Below, one piece after another: positions 7,997 to 14,749 of a stretch of DNA of 25,970 bases (its first letter is position 1; each line of letters opens with the position of its first letter). The DNA comes from CAZDUZ01 sp964508755 (GTDB lineage: Bacteria; Patescibacteriota; Dojkabacteria; SC72; JAFGCJ01): contig CAZDUZ010000010.1 in assembly GCA_964508755.1 (NCBI GenBank), positions 1-25,970 on the forward strand, written 5' to 3'. Position numbers and translations under genes: made by a program. The notes under the pieces were generated by a model. That model made no database searches and was not told the origin of the DNA. It saw nothing but the letters and a program-made list of their open reading frames with translations.

Positions 7997-8338
7997 ATGG
8001 GAAATAGTGTTTATGGTTACAGAATGTCTCAGGAACAATTTCGGAGTGGTTTTTTGGCAAATCCACCGGGAGGGTTAACATGGGATTATGATTATAAAAT
8101 ATGGAAATTTCCAGGCGAACAGGTTCCTCAAGATCCTACTGAACAAGCTGCATTTTTAGAAAGAAGATCTAAAGGAGATTACCGACCTTATCCTGCAGAT
8201 GTTGATCCCAGAGACTTAGTCACTTTTCATAATGAATTCGTTATTGATAGAGTAGTGAGTCCCGAGATTTATGATCACGTATTTATGAATGGTGAATATG
8301 ATGGAAGCGAATGGGAACCAAGAGGTGGGGTAGAATAA
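7997..8338 (+). CDS. Hypothetical protein, unrecognised
   Basis: A 113-residue product from ATG 7997 is hydrophilic and rich in Asp, Pro, Trp and Tyr, with no membrane segment, no cysteines and no motif I recognise. Its body includes NPPGGLTWDYDYKIWKF and YRPYPADVDPRDLVTF. The open frame extends upstream to a TTG at 7955 (127 residues) and a further ATG lies at 8024, so the start is unsure. No Shine-Dalgarno precedes any of them. The codons look more A/T-rich than in the flanking dnaB, hinting at a different history. The protein-like composition over more than 110 codons makes it likely real. Confidence 0.55.
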   Translation: MGNSVYGYRMSQEQFRSGFLANPPGGLTWDYDYKIWKFPGEQVPQDPTEQAAFLERRSKGDYRPYPADVDPRDLVTFHNEFVIDRVVSPEIYDHVFMNGEYDGSEWEPRGGVE

Positions 8339-8471
8339 TTATAGTTATTTTAGTTTCCTGATCTTCAAATTGATACCGTTCTGGTAAAGAGATTCTTTGT
8401 ACAAATCCTTTCGCATCTGCTACCATTCTTACCGATATACTCTTTTGGTGCTTGTTTTCAGAAGAATATAC

Positions 8472-8555
8472 GGGCAAGTGGTGGAATCGGCAGACACGCG
8501 GGACTCAAAATCCCGTCCTAGCAATAGGGTGAGGGTTCAATTCCCTCCTTGCCCA
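8472..8555 (+). tRNA. tRNA-Leu (anticodon CAA)
   Basis: All arms can be drawn. The acceptor GGGCAAG (8472-8478) pairs with CTTGCCC (8548-8554), with A8555 as discriminator. The anticodon stem is CGGGA/TCCCG around loop CTCAAAA, giving anticodon CAA at 8506-8508 (reads UUG). A class II variable arm CCTA-GCAA-TAGG follows, then the T arm GAGGG-TTCAATT-CCCTC. CCA is not encoded, so a CCA-adding enzyme is required. A 7-bp inverted repeat just downstream (GGCAGAA 8559-8565, TTCTGCC 8619-8625) could stabilise the transcript end. Confidence 0.96.
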
Positions 8556-8637
8556 GTAGGCAGAACTGAAGTAGTATGAAGCGTGCATCGGTTCATGTAA
8601 CGTTTGCATCATCTAACTTTCTGCCCCCCATATTTTC

Positions 8638-8889
8638 ATGAACAAGGCGCAAGAAACTCGTATTCTTAATCTCTTTGGTTGGTTTGGGGTCGTTGCGGTG
8701 GCTTCGGCATATACCCTTCTCCTTCTTGGTTTTTTACAAAGCACGAGTGTGATATACTTGCTCCTCAATATTGCCGGTTCTATAGCAATAATGCTCGATG
8801 CATGGAACGCGAAGAATTACCAGCCTGTCGCATTGAACATGTTTTGGGCGCTTGTTGCTCTCGTTTCTCTCGTTTCCGGCTTGCTTTAA
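8638..8889 (+). CDS. Small CBU_0592-like integral membrane protein
   Basis: The 83-residue protein has three hydrophobic segments (about 11-30, 35-53, 64-83). It contains LFGWFGVVAVASAYTLLLLGFL, LLNIAGSIAIMLDAWNAKNYQPVALNMFWALVAL in outline. This matches the small bacterial membrane family named after CBU_0592, where a LLN-G-x(n)-PxxxLNxxW pattern is typical. The function of that family is unknown. It ends 20 bases before efp and is probably co-transcribed with it. Confidence 0.7.
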   Translation: MNKAQETRILNLFGWFGVVAVASAYTLLLLGFLQSTSVIYLLLNIAGSIAIMLDAWNAKNYQPVALNMFWALVALVSLVSGLL

Positions 8890-8909
8890 TTTCTGAGTAA
8901 GTTTTTGTC

Positions 8910-9473
8910 ATGGCAGTGTATTCAAATACTGATCTTAAAAACGGTACCGTTTTCCGTGATGACGGCGAGGTATATACCGTTATTAAATACGAGCATAATT
9001 TTCGCGGTCGTGGAAGTGGAGTGGTGAAGGTGCGGGTAAGAAACGTGAGAAATGGTAATGTGGTTGAAAAATCATACCGTCAGAACCAAACCGTCGAAGC
9101 GGTTGATACTCACAAAGCGAATGTTCAATACATCTTTCAAGATGGAAATACAGCCTCCTTTATGGATGCTCAGACATTCGAACAGTTCACAATGCCGGTA
9201 TCAGTGCTCGGAGATGGGCTGAAATATTTGAAAGAAGGTGAGAAAGTTGTGGCTCTTTATATCGACGATGATCCTGTATCTATTGAAATTCCCAAAACTG
9301 TTGAATTGGCAATTAGTGATACAGTTCCTGGTGTAAAAGGAGATTCCGCTAACAATCCTACGAAAAAAGCAACATTGGAAAACGGACTGGAAATAGATGT
9401 ACCATTGTTTGCTAAGGTCGGGGATGTCGTAAAAATTAACACCGAATCAGGAGATTATTTGGGAAGAGTGTAA
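8910..9473 (+). CDS. efp: Translation elongation factor P
   Basis: The 187-residue protein shows the three EF-P beta-barrel domains (KOW-like about 1-65, OB about 66-125, C-terminal about 130-187 with NPTKKATLENGLEIDVPLF). EF-P binds between the P and E sites and rescues ribosomes stalled on proline runs. The domain I tip loop, where E. coli has Lys34 modified by beta-lysylation, reads FRGRGSG, placing Arg34 at that position. An arginine tip is rhamnosylated by EarP in Pseudomonas and Neisseria, but arginine also occurs in CPR EF-Ps as I recall them. No modification enzyme is in the window. Confidence 0.95.
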   Translation: MAVYSNTDLKNGTVFRDDGEVYTVIKYEHNFRGRGSGVVKVRVRNVRNGNVVEKSYRQNQTVEAVDTHKANVQYIFQDGNTASFMDAQTFEQFTMPVSVLGDGLKYLKEGEKVVALYIDDDPVSIEIPKTVELAISDTVPGVKGDSANNPTKKATLENGLEIDVPLFAKVGDVVKINTESGDYLGRV

Positions 9474-9555
9474 AAAAAGGTGGGAATTACTGAGGGTATG
9501 TTGCTGAAGCAGAATGACTTTAAAAGTATGCCTCGATATTGTACTCTAGCATTCA

Positions 9556-9584
9556 TTGCAGATTAGGCTTATTAACACTATAAT
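9556..9584 (+). promoter_or_regulatory. Promoter of the 9626-13088 gene run
   Basis: TTGCAG (9556-9561), a 17-base spacer and a perfect TATAAT (9579-9584) precede the ATG at 9626, giving a leader of about 35 bases. The four genes that follow are closely spaced or overlapping, so this promoter may serve all of them. Confidence 0.6.
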
Positions 9585-9625
9585 ATCTATACTGCATTTT
9601 ATTCATAAGTTTACAGAGCCTCCAC

Positions 9626-10492
9626 ATGGAGAAGATAATACTTAGCTTTCTTGATTGGATTCGAGGAGTTGATTTTGCAACGATTTTTCAATTAGTTGGC
9701 ATTGGGTTTCTTTTGTTTTGGGTTGTCGTGATTGGATGGGTGATTTCCGATTCTAGAGATCGTTTTTCTTCGAAATGGCTACAAGCATTGGCTGTCGCAG
9801 TGGTTATTTTGCTTCCTCTCTTTGGACTTTTGATCTATTTTATTGTCAGGCCGCGTATTACCACTGAGGATGAAGAAATGGCTACCTTGGAAAAAAGATA
9901 CCTCAAGTTTGAAGCTGCGGGTCTTGGGGATTGTCCAACCTGTGGATACGAACTTATGCCAAATTTTGTTTTTTGTCCTGAATGCGGAAGAGAATTGAGA
10001 TACAAGTGTGACTCCTGTGATATTTATCTAGAACCATCCTGGAAAACGTGTCCCTTCTGTGGTACGAAGAGGGTGAACGCTTCACATGATGATAATGAAA
10101 TGAGCTCTCTCGAGAGTGCTTTGGTTAAAGCATCATTACCAGATAGTCCTGTCGCTAAGGAGTTTGTTACTGTTTCAACAAACGCTGCAGGTGCTTTAGG
10201 CGAGACACAAGATCTTGAATCTTTAGATGCCGTTCATAATGATTCTCTTATAAAAGAAGATGGCGCACGTAATTCTGCGTCGTCTGTCTCTGTCTCCGAA
10301 ACGATAGCAAAGAAAAACCTGCTTAAAGAAGCGGATGGTTTTGTAAAATATATTGGCGCATTGCCAATGAAGCTCCTTGACGCTAGAAGCCGAGCACGTA
10401 AACCAAAAGTTGCTACTTCCGTTCCTCCACTTAAGGAAGATTTTAAGAAGAAGAAAAAAAAGAAATCGTCAGCAAAAAAACGAAAGAAATAA
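9626..10492 (+). CDS. Membrane protein with PLDc_N-like segment and double zinc ribbon
   Basis: The 288-residue protein has two membrane segments (about 21-41 and 53-74). The second, LLPLFGLLIYFIVRP, resembles the short PLDc_N membrane module. Eight cysteines form two zinc ribbons: Cys103/106/117/120 (CPTC, CPEC) and Cys128/131/142/145 (CDSC, CPFC). A long acidic, low-complexity linker follows, and the tail is an unusual run of lysines (about 272-288, KKKKKKSSAKKRKK). The ribbons and basic tail should lie in the cytoplasm, where they could bind nucleic acid or acidic lipid. It heads the run leading to lspA and rluD. Function is unknown. Confidence 0.75.
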   Translation: MEKIILSFLDWIRGVDFATIFQLVGIGFLLFWVVVIGWVISDSRDRFSSKWLQALAVAVVILLPLFGLLIYFIVRPRITTEDEEMATLEKRYLKFEAAGLGDCPTCGYELMPNFVFCPECGRELRYKCDSCDIYLEPSWKTCPFCGTKRVNASHDDNEMSSLESALVKASLPDSPVAKEFVTVSTNAAGALGETQDLESLDAVHNDSLIKEDGARNSASSVSVSETIAKKNLLKEADGFVKYIGALPMKLLDARSRARKPKVATSVPPLKEDFKKKKKKKSSAKKRKK

Positions 10493-10524
10493 CGTACTGA
10501 TCTAGAGTTAGTTGGGAGGGTGTT

Positions 10525-11610
10525 ATGTATGACATTTTACGAGAACTTATTACAATGCCATGGTTCATTGGATCGATTATCTTGGTCGTTTCTCTGGCTC
10601 TATTTTTGTTTTGGAGAGCATTACGGAATAGTGTAAGAAGGGTCAATGACGGTAGAACAGAAGAAGAGATAGAAGCCGATTCAAGAAGATGGGGGTTTCG
10701 TGCGTTTGATCTTGCAATTCTCTCTATACTTGGTGCATTGTTTATAGCACGCGTGAGCGTTCTTATCGTGAATCCAGATGTTTTTGATGATGTTCGATGG
10801 TTTTGGTTGCCTTATGAAAAGATCGATGGAGACGTAATGATTTTAGGAAGTCTTCCGTGGCTACTCTTTCGCTTATGGGATGTGTCCTTGCCAATTCAAT
10901 CACTTGTTCTTGGATGGATGGTTTCTGTTATCGCTTTATCAAGACTTATGCGGGTTCCATGGGGTTTTGTATCAAACAGCATTTCTGATGTGTTTTGGGT
11001 AATATTTATAGCTGTTCAGATCTATTTTGGTGTATTGTGGGAGGTCGTTGGACCATTGTTAGTGGTGATTCCTCTTGTATTGTTAGGAATTGTAAAATTT
11101 CTATCTCAAAAGAAGCTACCAGGTCAAAAGGGAAGCAAACTAGATATGACAATCTCTGTGATTTGGAAACTTACTACTATTGTAGGTCTTCCATCAGCAT
11201 TTCTTGTGTACGATTACTTTTATCGCACTATTTATGCTGAAGATTTTTTTATCTTTATCTCTCTTGCTTCCATTGGATTGGGTTTTTGGCTGATGGCTCG
11301 TGAATTGATAGAGTACGTTAAGATCTTGCGATACGGTGAAGGTACGTTGCTAAGTCCCGTGATTGTTCCTGTATCGTCAGAGGTTTATTCATCCGGAGTA
11401 GTATCTGGATGGAGAAGATTCCTCAGAGAGCAACCGGAAAAGAAAGTGTTTAATGAGAAACCGGTAAAGAGGGATTTTAGTCTTACATACAAAGATTACA
11501 CAAAACCATGGGAACAGTTATGGGAAAGAACGATCGGAGCAATTTTTCGAAATCGAAATGAAGTTGGAAAAGATGAGGATTCCAAATCCAAGGAGTCTAA
11601 TGAGGATTAG
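10525..11610 (+). CDS. Polytopic membrane protein, faintly Lgt-like
   Basis: The 361-residue protein has about seven to eight hydrophobic segments and a hydrophilic C-terminal tail (about 285-361). The stretch DLAILSILGALFIARV (62-77) is reminiscent of the early membrane helix of Lgt (prolipoprotein diacylglyceryl transferase). The Lgt signature (GRxGNFxNxE) is not present, so activity cannot be claimed. The neighbour directly downstream is signal peptidase II, the enzyme acting right after Lgt in lipoprotein maturation, which makes a diverged Lgt relative an attractive but unproven reading. Start is ATG 10525 with a clean GGAGG at 10515-10519. The end overlaps lspA by 11 bases. Confidence 0.6.
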   Translation: MYDILRELITMPWFIGSIILVVSLALFLFWRALRNSVRRVNDGRTEEEIEADSRRWGFRAFDLAILSILGALFIARVSVLIVNPDVFDDVRWFWLPYEKIDGDVMILGSLPWLLFRLWDVSLPIQSLVLGWMVSVIALSRLMRVPWGFVSNSISDVFWVIFIAVQIYFGVLWEVVGPLLVVIPLVLLGIVKFLSQKKLPGQKGSKLDMTISVIWKLTTIVGLPSAFLVYDYFYRTIYAEDFFIFISLASIGLGFWLMARELIEYVKILRYGEGTLLSPVIVPVSSEVYSSGVVSGWRRFLREQPEKKVFNEKPVKRDFSLTYKDYTKPWEQLWERTIGAIFRNRNEVGKDEDSKSKESNED

Positions 11611-12013
11611 GAACTACCGGTTATTAATGAGTGTTCTGATAGCTTTCATTATCGTTGCAACTGATTTATTAACTAAACTGGTAGTAGGGCAGAACGCTGC
11701 AGTATGTAATATTGGAATTGCGGGGGGAATATACCGGGGGGGGATAGTAAATAGTGTTATTATTATTACACTTCTTGGGTTAGTGATCTTGCTTTTCAAG
11801 AAACCTGTGGTCAATCAATGGGAGTGGGGAGGAGTGCTATTGATTAGTGCTGGCGGGGTTAGTAATCTTATTAGTAGGTTCATATTTGGGTGTGTGGTGG
11901 ATTGGATTCCTCTCGGAGTAGGAGGCGTTCATGCAAATGTTGCCGATGTTGCTATTACGATTGGCGTATTATTAAGTATATTTGGGGTAATGAATGAAAC
12001 AATTAGAAAGTGA
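11600..12013 (+). CDS. lspA: Lipoprotein signal peptidase (signal peptidase II)
   Basis: The 137-residue membrane aspartyl protease cleaves signal peptides from prolipoproteins. The catalytic aspartates are Asp101 in CVVDWIP and Asp116 in HANVADVAITIG. Asp22 and Lys26 (TDLLTK) and Asn37 (NIGIAGG) match other conserved positions. The usual NLIDR motif reads NLISR (89-93). Four membrane helices are evident, and the protein is slightly short for the family (usually 150-170). I chose ATG 11600 because AAGGAG (11590-11595) precedes it; an in-frame ATG at 11558 lies deep in the upstream gene. It overlaps the next gene by 20 bases, the familiar lspA-rluD arrangement. Confidence 0.85.
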   Translation: MRIRNYRLLMSVLIAFIIVATDLLTKLVVGQNAAVCNIGIAGGIYRGGIVNSVIIITLLGLVILLFKKPVVNQWEWGGVLLISAGGVSNLISRFIFGCVVDWIPLGVGGVHANVADVAITIGVLLSIFGVMNETIRK

Positions 12014-13088
12014 AAACATTACTGTCACCGTTCCTTCAGAAATGGCTGGATGGAGAGTGGATCGTGTTTTATCAAGGCTTTTAGATGGATGGTCAAGACG
12101 AGATATTGGAGATTTGGTTTCTCGAAAAGCTGTGAAAGTCGGAGAAAATATCGTTGCAAAGGGGACGAGCAAAGTACATGGAGGTCAAACTATTACTATC
12201 AATTCTGCTGTTATTGAAAATATCAAACAAGAAGTTGAAACGCGAAGAAATGTGCAGGACTTCGGATATACCGGGGATGTGAGTGCAGTAGTTCCTGAAG
12301 ATATACCCCTTAATATCGTTTATGAGGATGAGGACGTACTTGTTGTAGATAAACCTGCGGGAATGGTGATTCATCCTGCTTATGCAAACACTTCAGGTAC
12401 CCTTGCAAATGCCGTTGCCGGATATTTCAAGAATAAGGGAATAAAAGTGGTGAAGAGAATCGGTCTGGTCCACCGTCTGGATAAAGAAGTTTCCGGGCTG
12501 GTAATAATTGCCAAAACAGACAAATCTCTCGAATATCTATCTACACAGTTTAGCAGTGAAGGTATAAGTCATACTTATCTAAACGTGGACTATAAAGCGT
12601 GGAAATACTATCGAGCATTGGTGGAAGAACGGTTTGAAAGAGCACTGACACAGTCTGGGTTAAAGCATGATGTTCCTGTGCTTGTGGAAGGATGGGTAGG
12701 AAGATCTGAAAATGACAGGAAGAAGTATGTTTTCTATCCATACGGAATTGATAGGGTACGTTCTCAACCAGTTAAGTATGCGGCGAGCTGGATGACCCTT
12801 AAAAACGTCGATTCAGCTGGAATTGAATTAGAGATACAGATTATTACTGGTAGAACTCATCAGATACGTACCCAGCTTGCAGCGTTAGGTTTACCTATCA
12901 TAGGTGATGGAGTATATGGAGTGTCAAAGGGCAAAATGAAACTCCGTTGCGAAAAGATATCATTTATTCCAGCCTGGCGTATGGATAGAAGAAGTTTTCA
13001 AGACAAATTAAATAACGAGGTTGGAATAAGTGCTTGGAAAAATATAGAACGAATTACCGTTGAACGTGTTAATATATGGAATGAATGA
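11994..13088 (+). CDS. rluD: RluA/RluD-family 23S rRNA pseudouridine synthase
   Basis: The 364-residue enzyme converts uridines in 23S rRNA to pseudouridine. An N-terminal S4 RNA-binding domain (about 18-75: WRVDRVLSRLL...RKAVKVGENIVAKG) precedes the catalytic domain. Asp163 in GLVHRLDKEVSGL is the catalytic aspartate. VVDKPAGMVIHP (117-128) and TGRTHQIRTQLA are the other family motifs. Between QFSS and KYYRALVE there is an insertion of roughly ten residues compared with the usual spacing. The start codon lies inside lspA, so translation is probably coupled. The exact target uridines cannot be told from sequence. Confidence 0.92.
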   Translation: MKQLESENITVTVPSEMAGWRVDRVLSRLLDGWSRRDIGDLVSRKAVKVGENIVAKGTSKVHGGQTITINSAVIENIKQEVETRRNVQDFGYTGDVSAVVPEDIPLNIVYEDEDVLVVDKPAGMVIHPAYANTSGTLANAVAGYFKNKGIKVVKRIGLVHRLDKEVSGLVIIAKTDKSLEYLSTQFSSEGISHTYLNVDYKAWKYYRALVEERFERALTQSGLKHDVPVLVEGWVGRSENDRKKYVFYPYGIDRVRSQPVKYAASWMTLKNVDSAGIELEIQIITGRTHQIRTQLAALGLPIIGDGVYGVSKGKMKLRCEKISFIPAWRMDRRSFQDKLNNEVGISAWKNIERITVERVNIWNE

Positions 13089-13513
13089 TGAGGAGACTCG
13101 TAGCCTTATAATTGATAAGACTGCATGATAATGAGAAATCGAGAAAAGTTATATGATATTGAAGATTTGCTTGCGATAAACTTATAGTGATGTGTGTTGG
13201 ACTCGTAATTGGTAATGTAGCTTAGTTTTTGTGTCTTGATTACCTGTAGTGATCAATGAGGGGGTGACAGATGTGTGAGTGAAAATGCTTTGTTGTGGTA
13301 AGGAATATTTAGGGTAAGAAATATACTCGAGTGGTGTAAGTGTTGCTAAAGATTCGGTGGGTCGATAAAGTGGTTGTTTAAATGAATGATGTGAGATCTC
13401 TGATTGACTTTGATGTAGTGATGCTTGTTCGGTGTTATAGGTAACATAATTGTAACTTATGTTTTACGGTTGAAAAACCAACCCTGTAGAATGATTTAAT
13501 ATTTGTTGAATAG
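13089..13513. other. 425-base non-coding stretch, G/T-rich, with inverted repeats
   Basis: No convincing gene is present on either strand. The plus strand is visibly G- and T-rich. A possible promoter is TTGAAG (13159-13164), 18 bases, TATAGT (13183-13188). Near the right end are two inverted repeats: AACATAA/TTATGTT around a 7-base centre (13443-13463) and GGTTG/CAACC around a 6-base loop (13468-13483). They flank a weak TAGAAT element (13487-13492) before the gene at 13514. They could be operators, or the stretch could encode a small RNA. I recognise no known RNA family. Confidence 0.4.
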
Positions 13514-14725
13514 ATGGTGAAATTCGTTCGAAGTACATTAAAAGGAAAGAGCCTAGAGAAGAAGAGAATTTCTGGACAAATGTCACTGATTTTGAAACGC
13601 TTTGCAGCAATTGTGGTTGTCTTTGTTCTTCTCTTTGCGTTGTGGGGTGTGGTGAGATGGATTGATAACCAGATAGAGTCCCTAAAAACACTACGATTTT
13701 CTCAAAGTATCGAGGATACATTTGCTCAAGGTCTTCCTCCTGTTAATTATTCTCCTGAAAAAGTTTTTACCTTGCTCGTTGTAACCGAAACGAAGAATAA
13801 TCAAAAAATTGTGACGTATGGTTTTGTACTTGTTAGAATTGATATGACAACGAAAAAGGCTGACATTATGACGATTCATCCAGATATTGCTGTCCCTTTG
13901 CAATATATTCCCGGTTTCGCTGTCGATACGCTTAATCTCTCAACCTCACGGATTAAGGATCTTCGATTGATCGGTGAGTTGCAAACTAATCCTGCGCCCT
14001 TTCCCTTTTTCTTTAATCAAGTTGAGGAGCTCTTTGCGCTTTCTATTGATGGATATATTGTGTTTCCTGCTGATGTTTCCGATCAGGCAGGTGCGATTGC
14101 AGGTATGACGTCTCCTTTCTCCGTACATGCAAAACCTGTTAGCTATGACGAGTGGAGCTCAGCATGGGTTACCTACTGGAATGAGTACTTCCGATCACTT
14201 TCCCTCGTAAATGTATGGCTGAATCGCGATTTGGTAGGAAGAATAGAGAGCAATCTTTCCGTCGTTGATGTTTTTTCTATTGCACGTGACCTTTCTTCGT
14301 TACCTGAGGATAGTGTTCATAAGCATATTGTTCCTGATTCTTCTTATTCAGAAGTTATTGATGAAAGGGGAGAAACGATAAAAGTTATAACTCTTGAACG
14401 TATTGATGCGGTGTTGTCAGATTTCGCTGCAGATGAACGTATGGGACGAGAGCAGGCGAGAGTAGAGGTCTTTAATGGTACAGAAATAAATGGATGGGGG
14501 TCACGAAATGAGCGGTGGATCAAACACGTAGGAGCTGAAGTAATTCGTGTTAAGAATGCTCCTCAACAGACAGGTAAAACAAAAATATATATAGTTGAAC
14601 CTGAAAAATATCCATACACTCTGGAACGTGTCTCATCGCTCTTTGATGAGGTTGAAGTTATAGAGGGCCGTCCTGATTTCGTTACTACAGGCGACTTAAT
14701 TGTACTTCTGGGCGTAGACTTTTAG
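13514..14725 (+). CDS. LytR_C-domain membrane protein with LCP-like middle region
   Basis: The 403-residue protein has a basic cytoplasmic N-terminus, one membrane segment (about 28-48) and a large external part. Residues about 75-220 resemble a diverged LytR-CpsA-Psr (LCP) domain by layout (FTLLVVTE..., MTIHPDIAV), but the arginine and aspartate motifs of active LCP phosphotransferases are not evident. Residues about 315-403 are a good LytR_C domain (RVEVFNGTEINGWGS...DLIVLLGVDF). LCP enzymes attach polymers to peptidoglycan; here a wall-associated scaffolding role is only an inference. It precedes the ATPase gene by 24 bases and may be linked with it. Confidence 0.75.
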   Translation: MVKFVRSTLKGKSLEKKRISGQMSLILKRFAAIVVVFVLLFALWGVVRWIDNQIESLKTLRFSQSIEDTFAQGLPPVNYSPEKVFTLLVVTETKNNQKIVTYGFVLVRIDMTTKKADIMTIHPDIAVPLQYIPGFAVDTLNLSTSRIKDLRLIGELQTNPAPFPFFFNQVEELFALSIDGYIVFPADVSDQAGAIAGMTSPFSVHAKPVSYDEWSSAWVTYWNEYFRSLSLVNVWLNRDLVGRIESNLSVVDVFSIARDLSSLPEDSVHKHIVPDSSYSEVIDERGETIKVITLERIDAVLSDFAADERMGREQARVEVFNGTEINGWGSRNERWIKHVGAEVIRVKNAPQQTGKTKIYIVEPEKYPYTLERVSSLFDEVEVIEGRPDFVTTGDLIVLLGVDF

Positions 14726-14743
14726 TGAGGCTATCTATATACT
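14715..14743 (+). promoter_or_regulatory. Promoter giving a leaderless transcript of the TraG/VirB4-like gene
   Basis: TAGACT (14715-14720), a 17-base spacer and TATACT (14738-14743) end six bases before the ATG at 14750, so transcription should begin at or next to the start codon. The -35 overlaps the last codons of the LytR_C gene. Confidence 0.5.
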
Positions 14744-14749
14744 GAGTGC

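Noticed and set aside
11558..11599. Longer lspA form starting at 11558
   Set aside because: It would add 14 residues inside the upstream gene, and a Shine-Dalgarno sits before ATG 11600.
13443..13463. Second dif-like palindrome AACATAA/TTATGTT
   Set aside because: The inner ends match dif, but the arms pair over only 7 bp, the centre is 7 rather than 6 bases, and no recombinase gene is near. It shares only ATAA/TTAT with the site at 24819. An operator or chance is more likely.
13089..13513. SRP RNA, tmRNA, RNase P RNA or 6S RNA
   Set aside because: I looked for the conserved cores of these RNAs here and in 24371-25155 and found none.
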